A DNA stretch of 5,895 nucleotides, taken from assembly GCA_016208645.1 (NCBI GenBank), contig JACQXP010000578.1, forward strand, positions 1-5,895, in the 5' to 3' direction. The notes beneath the pieces are model-generated. The model saw only the letters and a list, made by a program, of their open reading frames with translations. It was not told the origin of the DNA and made no database searches. Position 1 is the stretch's first letter. Each line of letters opens with the position of its first letter. The DNA is from Candidatus Methylomirabilota bacterium (GTDB taxonomy: Bacteria; Methylomirabilota; Methylomirabilia; Methylomirabilales; 2-02-FULL-66-22). Of this stretch, positions 1 to 5,214 are shown in pieces. The position numbers were made by a program, and so were the translations under genes.

Positions 1-114
1 GAAGGACAGGTAGAGGGCCTGGAGTGACGGCAGGATCAGAAAAATCGCCACGATGGCGATGGAGGGGAGGACCAGCGCGTACGGGAGAGTACGATTCGGA
101 AATCTCCCCTCCAT
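1..114 (-). CDS. ugpA: N-terminus of a UgpA/MalF-type ABC permease, cut by the left edge
   Basis: Thirty-eight codons are visible from an ATG at 114 to the window edge. The protein starts MEGRFPNRTLPYALVLPS, a short basic cytoplasmic tail, and runs into a hydrophobic first membrane helix (about residues 12-36) ending near LPSLQALYLSF. The pattern of basic tail, LPY, hydrophobic run, then (W/L)P followed by AL(W/Y) matches the start of UgpA and related MalF-family inner-membrane permeases. It follows ugpB on the same strand, the usual ugpB-ugpA order, with 19 bases between the ugpB stop and the ATG. An in-frame GTG at 120 (13-base gap) is an alternative start and sits at a better distance from the GGGG at 130-133. 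The start codon lies inside a perfect inverted repeat (54-69 with 104-119). UgpA is an inference from position and a short match; another sugar permease of the family is possible. Confidence 0.7.
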   Translation of the reverse strand, partial: MEGRFPNRTLPYALVLPSIAIVAIFLILPSLQALYLSF

Positions 115-119
115 CGCCA
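54..119. repeat. perfect 16-bp inverted repeat spanning the permease start codon
   Basis: The arm TGGCGATGGAGGGGAG at 54-69 recurs as its exact reverse complement at 104-119, with a 34-base spacer. In the minus-strand mRNA this would fold into a 16-bp stem, extendable by one G-U pair (120 with 53), that encloses the start codon of the left-edge permease and codons for its first membrane helix. Both strands therefore read AMEGR at one arm and LPSIA at the other. A repeat this long and this close is not expected by chance. It may be a translational control structure, or an artefact near a contig end. Confidence 0.85.
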
Positions 120-133
120 CGGATTCTGTACCC

Positions 134-1441
134 CTATTTCTGAAGCCGGTTGTACTCTTCGAGGACCTTGTTGACCTCCTGCGTCGCCTCGTCCAACGCC
201 GCCTGCGGGCTCAACTTGCCGCTGAAGGTCTTCTCCAGGGCGCTGTCCGTGAGGTTCCGGATCTGGACGAAGTTGCCCAGGAGAACCCCCCGGGTGGCCG
301 GCGTGTCCGGTCCTGCCTGGATTTGCTTGAAGGCCGTCTCGTGGTTCGGATTCTTCTTGAACCAGCCCTCATCCCGCAGGAGTTTTTCCGAGGCGTGGGT
401 CGCGGGGAAGTATCCCGTGTCCTGGTGCCACTTGGCTGATTGCTCGGGCTGCCCGATGTACTTGAAGAACTTGGCGATGGCGTCCAACTCCTGGGGTGAG
501 CGTCCCTTGCCCTTCAGCACCCAGAGCGACGCTCCCCCGATGACGGACTTCCCCTGCGGCTTGCCCTCCAGATGGGGGAGGAAGCCAGTCCCGACGGGGA
601 ACTTGGCCGCCTTTTCGATCGTCGTGACCTGCGAAGTGGACTGCAGCAACATGGCCACCTCGCCGGACAGGAAGGCCTTGTTCGGGGCGTACTCGCGGCC
701 GCCGTACATGAGCAGCTTCTCGTCCGCCCATTTCTTCCAGCGGGTCAGTACCTCCACGCCAAATGGCCCATTGAACAAGATCTGGGTGGCCCGGCCCTTG
801 CGCCCGTTCTCGTTGTTGGCGTAGAGCTGGTTGTGGTAGGCGAAGGCCTGCTCGAACATCCAGGCGGGCCAGCCGAATGTGATGACGCCCCGAGCGGCAC
901 CGCTGGCCAGGATCTTCCTGCCCATTTCCTCCACGTCCTTGTACGTGGCCGGGGGTTTCTCGGGATCCAGCCCGGCCTTCTTGAAGGCGTCCTTGTTGTA
1001 GTACAGGATCGCCGTCGAGGAGTTAAAGGGCATGGAGCTGAGCTTCCCACCGACCGTGTAATAGTTCATGATCGGCGCGAAGTAGTCCTCCCACTTGATC
1101 TCGCCTGGCTTGACCACCTCGGTCACCGGGATGAAGGCGCCGCTGTCCAGCATGGTCTGGGTCCCCACCTCGTACACCTGGAGGATGTGGGGAGGGTCAC
1201 CCGCCCGGATGGCCGCGATGCCCTTGGTCACCGTTTCAGCGTAGCTACCCGAGAACAAGGGCTCGATCACATAGTCAGGGTGGAGCTTGTTGAAGCCTGC
1301 CGAAATCTCCTTGGTGATCGCATCGTAGCGCGCACCTCCCATGGCGTGCCACAGCTTGATCTTGACCTGGGCCGCCGCCGGCCCCGCGGCCATGAGGATC
1401 GCCACCAGCACTGCCCCGAGCAGCTTCCACCGTCCGCTCAT
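134..1441 (-). CDS. ugpB: UgpB, periplasmic sn-glycerol-3-phosphate-binding protein
   Basis: This is the solute-binding protein of the Ugp ABC importer (extracellular solute-binding family 1). It binds G3P or glycerophosphodiesters in the periplasm and delivers them to UgpAE. The protein has 435 residues; E. coli UgpB has 438. Residues 1-24 form a Sec signal peptide: basic MSGRWK, a hydrophobic core, and a signal peptidase I site after PAAA, before QVKIKLWHAMGG. There is no lipobox cysteine. Conserved UgpB blocks include LWHAMGG (30-36), QVYEVGT (88-94), MPFNSSTAILYYNKDAFKKAG (137-157), GWPAWMFE (190-197), IGGASLWV (301-308), TGYFPAT (342-348) and LGNFVQIR (388-395). W191 and W194 match the Trp pair that stacks on the ligand in E. 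coli UgpB; E91, Y344 and R395 also match ligand contacts as I recall them. The ATG at 1441 was chosen because AAGGAGG lies six bases upstream and the signal peptide starts there; the frame stays open to 1594. Confidence 0.96.
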   Translation of the reverse strand: MSGRWKLLGAVLVAILMAAGPAAAQVKIKLWHAMGGARYDAITKEISAGFNKLHPDYVIEPLFSGSYAETVTKGIAAIRAGDPPHILQVYEVGTQTMLDSGAFIPVTEVVKPGEIKWEDYFAPIMNYYTVGGKLSSMPFNSSTAILYYNKDAFKKAGLDPEKPPATYKDVEEMGRKILASGAARGVITFGWPAWMFEQAFAYHNQLYANNENGRKGRATQILFNGPFGVEVLTRWKKWADEKLLMYGGREYAPNKAFLSGEVAMLLQSTSQVTTIEKAAKFPVGTGFLPHLEGKPQGKSVIGGASLWVLKGKGRSPQELDAIAKFFKYIGQPEQSAKWHQDTGYFPATHASEKLLRDEGWFKKNPNHETAFKQIQAGPDTPATRGVLLGNFVQIRNLTDSALEKTFSGKLSPQAALDEATQEVNKVLEEYNRLQK

Positions 1442-1447
1442 CGTGTC

Positions 1448-1454
1448 CCTCCTT
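1448..1454 (-). promoter_or_regulatory. ugpB ribosome binding site
   Basis: On the minus strand AAGGAGG stands six bases before the ATG at 1441. This near-perfect Shine-Dalgarno sequence decides the start of ugpB in favour of the signal-peptide ATG over upstream in-frame starts as far as 1594. It lies three bases downstream of a GC-rich hairpin (1458-1475). Confidence 0.85.
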
Positions 1455-1457
1455 CCA

Positions 1458-1475
1458 GGGCCCGCACCCGGGCCC
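1458..1475 (-). promoter_or_regulatory. GC-rich hairpin next to the ugpB ribosome binding site
   Basis: The minus strand reads GGGCCCG-GGTG-CGGGCCC, a perfect 7-bp all-GC stem with a four-base loop, ending three bases before the Shine-Dalgarno sequence. No U-run follows, so it is not an intrinsic terminator. It could shield or expose the ribosome binding site, or stabilise the mRNA. The 11-mer GGGTGCGGGCC inside it also occurs in the loop region of the larger upstream stem (1516-1526). Confidence 0.6.
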
Positions 1476-1497
1476 GACCACGGCTCCCTACAGACGC

Positions 1498-1547
1498 AAA
1501 ACCCCAGCGAAGGACGGCCCGCACCCTCCGTCTTTCGCCGGGGCTTT
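1498..1547 (-). terminator. terminator-like stem-loop in the ugpB leader (possible attenuator)
   Basis: Read on the minus strand, the left arm is CCCC-G-GCGAA-A-GACGG (1543-1528), the loop is ten bases (1527-1518), and the right arm is CCGTC-C-TTCGC-T-GGGG (1517-1502), followed at once by TTTT (1501-1498). The stem has 14 Watson-Crick pairs, one G-U pair and one A-C mismatch. Flanking A residues (1547-1545) can pair with the U-run and extend it. A strong GC stem plus a U-run is the form of a rho-independent terminator. It lies between the likely ugpB promoter and the ugpB start, 56 bases before the ATG. It could be a leader attenuator, or simply end transcripts arriving from glpK. The U-run is short, so efficiency is uncertain. 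The opposite strand also shows a stem followed by CTTT. Confidence 0.6.
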
Positions 1548-1603
1548 CTCCAGGTCTCTGCCCTCCGCGATCCCGACGGTTGATACCGCGTCAACTGCCC
1601 GCT

Positions 1604-1633
1604 AGTCTATGTTGAAGGCCGTGAGAGTGTCAA
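1604..1633 (-). promoter_or_regulatory. sigma70-type promoter for ugpB
   Basis: The minus strand has a perfect -35 TTGACA (1633-1628), an 18-base spacer and a -10 TAGACT (1609-1604, four of six consensus bases). Transcription would start near 1597 and give a leader of about 155 nt before ugpB. Just downstream of that start is a small inverted repeat, GTTGA (1579-1583) and TCAAC (1591-1595) with seven bases between, in a position where a repressor could bind; this is speculative. I see no E. coli-type Pho box, although E. coli ugp is under PhoB control. Confidence 0.5.
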
Positions 1634-1717
1634 GCCTTCCCTGCATCACCGGATTGCCTGGAAACCGGCAGGGGGGCCCGCTCACCCTCCCACGTCTCTG
1701 TCGCCGTCGCTGCATTT

Positions 1718-1860
1718 CAATCCGAAATCGTCCCGCCTGAGCTCGACGTAGGCCGGAATCCGAAATCTACTCCGTGGCACTTCAATCCGCAATCCGCATT
1801 CCGCAATCTTCTGTGTCACTCCATTCGCATGTGTACTGCAATCCGAAATCCGCAATCTAT
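1718..1860. repeat. degenerate short repeats of the type AATCCG(A/C)AATC between glpK and ugpB
   Basis: Copies of a roughly ten-base unit occur at 1718-1729 (CAATCCGAAATC), 1756-1769 (GAATCCGAAATCTA), 1783-1809 (three tandem units with one base change) and 1839-1860 (two tandem units). The last cluster includes the glpK stop codon at 1857-1859. Spacers are ordinary mixed sequence and the copies are irregular, so this is not CRISPR. Similar sequence is absent from the rest of the window. The stretch 1616-1856 otherwise shows no convincing gene, and no clear terminator follows glpK. The function is unknown: it may be low-complexity drift, a dispersed genome repeat, or a site for recombination. 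Confidence 0.7.
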
Positions 1861-3353
1861 AGGGTGGCCCACCCCGCCGCCCGCGCCACCGCGCGACGCC
1901 AGCCCGCGTACCGGTGCCCTCGTTCCGCCTCATCCATCTCGGGGAGGAACCGCCGGTCCGCGGCCCAGTTCGCCGCGATTTCCTCCCGGCTGGCCCAGTA
2001 CCCAACGGCCAGGCCGGCCAGGTAGGCGGCACCCAGCGCCGTCGTCTCCTTGACCACGGGCCGAACCACCGGTGCCCCCAGGATGTCGGCCTGGAACTGC
2101 ATGAGCAGGTTGTTGGCCGTGGCCCCCCCGTCCACCCGGAGTTCCGCGAGGGCGAGGCGCGCGTCGAACGTGGCCGCCTCCAGCACCTCGCGCGTCTGGT
2201 AGGCGATGGCCTCCAGGGCGGCGCGGACCAGGTGCGCCCGGGTGGTGCCCCGGGTAAGCCCCAGGATCGCCCCGCGCGCGTACATGTCCCAGTGCGGCGC
2301 CCCCAGCCCCACAAAGGCCGGCACGAAATAGACGCCCCCCGTATCCGGGACGGAGGCGGCCACCGGCTCCGACTCGGCGGAGTCGGCGATGATCTGCAGG
2401 CCGTCGCGGAGCCACTGGATGGCCGCCCCGGTGATGAAGATGCTCCCCTCCAGGGCGTACTCGGCCCGCCCCTCCGTCGGGCTGGCGGCGACGGTGGTGA
2501 GCAGGCCGGTCTGCGACATTACGGGTCGGTCCCCGGTGTGGACCAGGAGGAAGCAGCCGGTGCCGTAGGTGTTCTTGGCCGTTCCGGGCTGGAAGCACGC
2601 CTGGCCGAACAGCGAGGCCTGCTGGTCCCCGGCGATCCCGGTGATGGGGACCTCCGCGCCCAGCAGGTCGCCCGCCGTTCGGCCAAAGGGGTGGCTGGAC
2701 GGCCGCACCTCCGGGAGCATCCGCGCCGGCACGCCCAGCGCCGCGCACAGGTCGGGATCCCACGCCAGCCGGTGAATGTTGAACAGCATGGTGCGGGAGG
2801 CGTTGCTGTAGTCGGTGGCCCAGGCCCGCCCGCCGCTCAACTTGAAGGTGAGCCACGAATCCACGGTGCCGAAGCAGACCTCCCCCCGCTCCGCCCGCGC
2901 CCGCAGGCCGGGCACGTTCTCCAGCAGCCACTGGATCTTGGTCCCCGAGAAGTAGGCGTCAACCACCAGGCCGGTCCGCTCGCGGACCCTGGGCTCCCAG
3001 CCACCAGCTTTCAGGGCGTCACACAGGCCTGCCGAGCGCCGGCACTGCCAGACGATGGCGTTGTGGACCGGCTGCCCGGTGGCCCGGTCCCACACGATGG
3101 TTGTCTCGCGCTGGTTCGTGATCCCCACGGCCGCGATCTGCGCGGCCCCGATGCCGGCCGCGGCGATGGCCTGGCGCGCCACCGCGAGCTGGCTCTCCCA
3201 GATCTCCAGCGGGTCGTGCTCCACCCAACCGGGCTGGGGGTAGAGCTGCCGGAATTCCCGCTGGGCGGAGGCCACGACCTGTCCCCCGCGATCGAACACG
3301 ATCGCCCGCGAGCTCGTGGTGCCCTGATCCAGGGCAAGGATGTACTTATCCAT
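1857..3353 (-). CDS. glpK: GlpK, glycerol kinase
   Basis: Cytoplasmic FGGY-family kinase that converts glycerol and ATP to sn-glycerol 3-phosphate and ADP. It has 498 residues; E. coli GlpK has 502. The N-terminal phosphate loop is ALDQGTTSSRAIVFD (7-21). Glycerol contacts seen in E. coli GlpK are conserved: R82 and E83 in TNQRET, Y134 in VDAYFSGTK, and the catalytic D243 in GIAGDQQASLFGQ. Also present are VWQCRRS (101-107), KNTYGTGCFLL (260-270), FVPAFVGLGAPHWD (343-356) and VDGGATANNLLMQFQ (407-421). In the loop where E. coli has Gly-Thr-Arg (R236, fructose-1,6-bisphosphate site), this protein has G232-A-E234, so that allosteric arginine is missing. It also lacks an obvious His for PTS phosphorylation as in firmicute GlpK. 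The start gives the family-standard MDKYILALDQG; only a weak GAG precedes it. It begins 29 bases after the MNT-HEPN gene, so both are probably cotranscribed. Its stop codon lies in a repeat cluster. Confidence 0.97.
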   Translation of the reverse strand: MDKYILALDQGTTSSRAIVFDRGGQVVASAQREFRQLYPQPGWVEHDPLEIWESQLAVARQAIAAAGIGAAQIAAVGITNQRETTIVWDRATGQPVHNAIVWQCRRSAGLCDALKAGGWEPRVRERTGLVVDAYFSGTKIQWLLENVPGLRARAERGEVCFGTVDSWLTFKLSGGRAWATDYSNASRTMLFNIHRLAWDPDLCAALGVPARMLPEVRPSSHPFGRTAGDLLGAEVPITGIAGDQQASLFGQACFQPGTAKNTYGTGCFLLVHTGDRPVMSQTGLLTTVAASPTEGRAEYALEGSIFITGAAIQWLRDGLQIIADSAESEPVAASVPDTGGVYFVPAFVGLGAPHWDMYARGAILGLTRGTTRAHLVRAALEAIAYQTREVLEAATFDARLALAELRVDGGATANNLLMQFQADILGAPVVRPVVKETTALGAAYLAGLAVGYWASREEIAANWAADRRFLPEMDEAERGHRYAGWRRAVARAAGWATL

Positions 3354-3382
3354 CGGAACTCATGGTTTTGAAGTGGTCGGCC

Positions 3383-4102
3383 TTACGGTCCCAACTGTGA
3401 TTCGAGGCGGGCCAGGAGCTGTTTTGCCAGGCGAAGAACTGCCTCCACGTCCTGTCTGCTCACGATGGCGTCATAGCGGTACCGGGCAAGATTCCGGAGA
3501 CGCAGCGCCGTGTTCAGCTGTCTCCCAAGTTCTCTGTCCACCTCCCCCGACTGCACGTACAGAGATCCAAAGAGCTGCACAATCCCGCCGTGGGATCCTG
3601 GGAGGTCATCCACCTTCAGCAGGATCAGGCCCTTGGCCGCAAGCTCGGCCGCGTTATACCCGCCGTCCGCTGCCAGCCGGTGGCGTCCCCTCTCCGTCGC
3701 TTCTTCGGAGGCCTCAAGATACTCCCGTGCCAGTGCAGCCAGATCGCGCGCTGCAGCCCGCTTGATTTCATCCTGAGGCATGGAATAGATCTCCTTCCCG
3801 TATCGCAGTACATTTAGGACGAAATAGTCCGTAGCAGGGAGGATCTCGGAGAGAGCGCAGGTCACCACCTCCAAGGGGGCGGCACTTTGCCCGTGGAAAT
3901 CGAGGAGGGCATCATCAATCTGCTCCGCCACCGCATCCCCGTTCAGCGTGACGATCAGTATGTCTACATCGCTGTCGGCAGTCGCCCTCCCTTTCGCCAC
4001 GCTTCCAAAGACAAGGACCTTGGCCACCTTCGCCGCCACGGGCCTGCTCAGGAGGAATTCCACGAACCGGCTGGCCTCCCGCAACGGTCCGGAGTCAGCC
4101 AT
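3383..4102 (-). CDS. MNT-type nucleotidyltransferase fused to a HEPN-like domain
   Basis: The protein has 239 residues from the ATG at 4102. Residues 31-50 carry VFGSVAKGRATADSDVDILI, the GSx10DxD motif of minimal nucleotidyltransferases of the DNA polymerase beta superfamily (G33, S34, D45, D47); E78 in PLEVV is a likely third metal ligand. From about residue 110 the chain is helical and HEPN-like: a YNAAELAAKGLILLK helix (149-163), HGGIVQLFGSLYV (171-183), then LRLRNLARYRYDA (200-212). HepT toxins of the MntA/HepT system carry R-x4-H-x-Y; here the match is R203-x4-Y208-x-Y210, so the catalytic His is Tyr. MntA adds AMP groups to HepT; here both domains sit in one chain. An ATG six bases earlier (4108) also fits the frame, but AAGGG spacing favours 4102. 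The gene separates ugpAE from glpK. Substrate and role are unknown; a toxin-antitoxin, a modifying enzyme or a metabolic regulator are all possible. Confidence 0.85.
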   Translation of the reverse strand: MADSGPLREASRFVEFLLSRPVAAKVAKVLVFGSVAKGRATADSDVDILIVTLNGDAVAEQIDDALLDFHGQSAAPLEVVTCALSEILPATDYFVLNVLRYGKEIYSMPQDEIKRAAARDLAALAREYLEASEEATERGRHRLAADGGYNAAELAAKGLILLKVDDLPGSHGGIVQLFGSLYVQSGEVDRELGRQLNTALRLRNLARYRYDAIVSRQDVEAVLRLAKQLLARLESQLGP

Positions 4103-4208
4103 GCCCATACCCTTTAGCCTGCCTACCGGATGGTAAGGATGTCCCCGAGGGTTTCACCCTTCGGCGTCTGAAACCTTCCTCATCCACGGAAACCGTCACC
4201 CGCTTCAT
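4095..4208 (-). CDS. possible 37-residue small ORF before the MNT-HEPN gene
   Basis: An ATG at 4208, preceded by GAGGG five bases upstream, opens a 37-codon frame that starts MKRVTVSVDEEG and ends with a TGA overlapping the first codons of the MNT-HEPN gene. The first ten residues look like the opening beta strand of ribbon-helix-helix antitoxins, but the rest (FRRRRVKPSG onward) is basic, Gly/Ser-rich and has no helix-helix part. A one-base shift after VDEEG gives FQTPKGETLGDILTIR and a stop, so it may be a broken remnant. The frame is open further up, to a TAG near 4262. It could be a leader peptide coupled to the downstream gene, an antitoxin relic, or chance. Confidence 0.25.
   Translation of the reverse strand: MKRVTVSVDEEGFRRRRVKPSGTSLPSGRQAKGYGHG
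4145..4164 (-). promoter_or_regulatory. small hairpin upstream of the MNT-HEPN gene
   Basis: The minus strand reads CCGA-A-GGGT-GAA-ACCC-TCGG: eight pairs with one bulged A and a three-base loop. It lies about 40 bases before the MNT-HEPN start, inside the doubtful small ORF. No U-run follows. It could affect translation of the next gene; it may have no role. Confidence 0.35.
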
Positions 4209-4233
4209 CCGATCCCTCACGGTAGCCGGACAT

Positions 4234-4262
4234 ATAATCGCATACATCACTGGCACGGTCTA
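4234..4262 (-). promoter_or_regulatory. weak candidate promoter for MNT-HEPN and glpK
   Basis: The minus strand has TAGACC (4262-4257, four of six bases of the -35 consensus), a 17-base spacer and GATTAT (4239-4234, four of six bases of the -10). The region is AT-richer than its surroundings. Transcription would start near 4227, shortly before the GAGGG and ATG of the small ORF, and would run through the MNT-HEPN gene into glpK. Readthrough from ugpE is an alternative. Confidence 0.3.
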
Positions 4263-4309
4263 CCCATAACCCCAGGGGCCATGGCCGAGATGTGAAATCG
4301 GGTAATTTC

Positions 4310-4331
4310 GGAGTCAGCAATCCTTGACTCC
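4310..4331 (-). terminator. hairpin after ugpE
   Basis: GGAGTCA (4331-4325 on the minus strand) and TGACTCC (4316-4310) form a perfect 7-bp stem with an eight-base loop, starting 31 bases after the ugpE stop codon. The following bases (GAAATTACCC) are not a U-run, so it is a poor intrinsic terminator and may instead mark an mRNA 3' end. Just before it on the same strand are two copies of GGCAACT (in 4332-4351), a short direct repeat. I see nothing else clear between here and the small ORF; a GGCCATGGCC palindrome sits near 4278-4287. Confidence 0.35.
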
Positions 4332-4362
4332 AAGTTGCCGAGTTGCCAGATTGCGCGTTTGC

Positions 4363-5214
4363 CTACTTTTCCGTCTCGATCAATCCCTTCACGAACCAGT
4401 GCTGCATGAAGATCACGACCGCCACCGGCGGCAGCATGGCCAGCACGGCGGTCGCCATGATCAGGTTCCAGTCGGTCTGCGCCTCGCTGGTCCCGATCAT
4501 CTTGACGATGCCGATGACGATGGTCTCCATGCCGCGGCTGGTGGTGATCAGGAGCGGCCAGAGGTACTGGTTCCAGCCGTAGATAAACAGGATCACGAAC
4601 AGGGCGGCGATGTTGGTCCGCGACAGGGGGAGGACCATCTGCCAGAAGAAGCGGAGCGCCCCCGCCCCGTCAATCTTGGCCGCCTCCGCTAGCTCGTCGG
4701 GGATCGTCAAGAACACCTGGCGGAAGAGCAGGGTCGCCGTGGCCGAGGCGATGAGCGGCACCGTCAGCCCGGCGTAGGTGTTGATCATGCCGAGGTCGCT
4801 CACCACCTTGTAGGTGGGGATGATGCGCACCTCGACCGGGAGCATGAGCGTTACGAAGATCATCCAGAAGAAGAACATGCGACCCGGGAAGCTGAAGAAG
4901 GTCACGGCGTAGGCTGAGACGATGGAGATGGCGATCTTGCCCCCGGCGATGACCAGGGCCATGACCAGGCTGTTGAGCAAGAGCGTGCGGACCGGGCTCC
5001 CCGAAACGCGGAACCCCGTGCCGCTTGTCAAGGCGTGCCAGTAGTTGTCGAGCGTGTGCCCCCCCGGCAAGAGCGGCATCCGGCCGGTGGCGATGGTGGC
5101 CGCGTCGTGGGTCGAGCCGATCAGCGCGAAGTAAATCGGGAAGGCAAAAACCACCACCCCCAGGCAGAGGATGAAATGGGGGAGCCAGCTCTCGCGGCGC
5201 CTGGGTCTGGCCAT
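4363..5214 (-). CDS. ugpE: UgpE, inner-membrane permease of the G3P ABC importer
   Basis: This is the MalG-type permease subunit that pairs with UgpA to form the G3P channel. It has 283 residues; E. coli UgpE has 281. A basic start (MARPRRRES) leads into the first membrane helix (about 11-32), followed by a periplasmic loop and five further helices. Near-identical UgpE blocks are FFWMIFVTLMLPVEVRIIPT (115-134), YAGLTVPLIASATATLLFRQ (147-166), the ATPase-coupling EAA loop DELAEAAKIDGAGALRFFW (173-191) with its conserved glycine, AALFVILFIYGWNQYLWPLL (203-222), and the C-terminal end WFVKGLIETEK. The ATG at 5214 shares one base with the ugpA TGA stop (TGATG), so translation is probably coupled; GGAAGG lies ten bases upstream. 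Longer in-frame extensions upstream read through the ugpA gene in another frame and are not real. Confidence 0.97.
   Translation of the reverse strand: MARPRRRESWLPHFILCLGVVVFAFPIYFALIGSTHDAATIATGRMPLLPGGHTLDNYWHALTSGTGFRVSGSPVRTLLLNSLVMALVIAGGKIAISIVSAYAVTFFSFPGRMFFFWMIFVTLMLPVEVRIIPTYKVVSDLGMINTYAGLTVPLIASATATLLFRQVFLTIPDELAEAAKIDGAGALRFFWQMVLPLSRTNIAALFVILFIYGWNQYLWPLLITTSRGMETIVIGIVKMIGTSEAQTDWNLIMATAVLAMLPPVAVVIFMQHWFVKGLIETEK

Noticed and set aside
1442..1594. N-terminal extension of UgpB to an upstream in-frame start
   Set aside because: The ATG at 1441 has AAGGAGG six bases before it and begins a proper signal peptide. The extension would put about 50 basic residues before the signal and would cover the leader hairpins.
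572..1615. Open frame of 347 codons on the plus strand opposite ugpB
   Set aside because: It is antisense to a clearly recognised binding protein, shows no domain, and runs through the ugpB promoter and leader.
1682..1856. Reading frame running from inside glpK through the intergenic repeats on the minus strand
   Set aside because: It is out of frame with glpK, and its tail is only a translation of the AATCCG repeats; no independent start with a ribosome binding site was seen.
1718..1860. CRISPR array
   Set aside because: The units are about ten bases, degenerate and irregularly spaced. There are no spacers of constant length and no cas genes nearby.
1914..3371. Long open frame of 485 codons on the plus strand opposite glpK
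   Set aside because: It mirrors glpK over its whole length. Its Arg/Gly/Pro/His-rich composition shows no recognisable motif, as expected from the antisense of a GC-rich gene.
3340..3765. Plus-strand open frame opposite the MNT-HEPN gene
   Set aside because: It is antisense to a gene with clear motifs and has a low-complexity Pro/Arg-rich translation.
4231..4240. Plus-strand TATAAT as a promoter
   Set aside because: The hexamer is perfect, but no -35 element was seen about 17 bases upstream and there is no plus-strand gene for it to serve.
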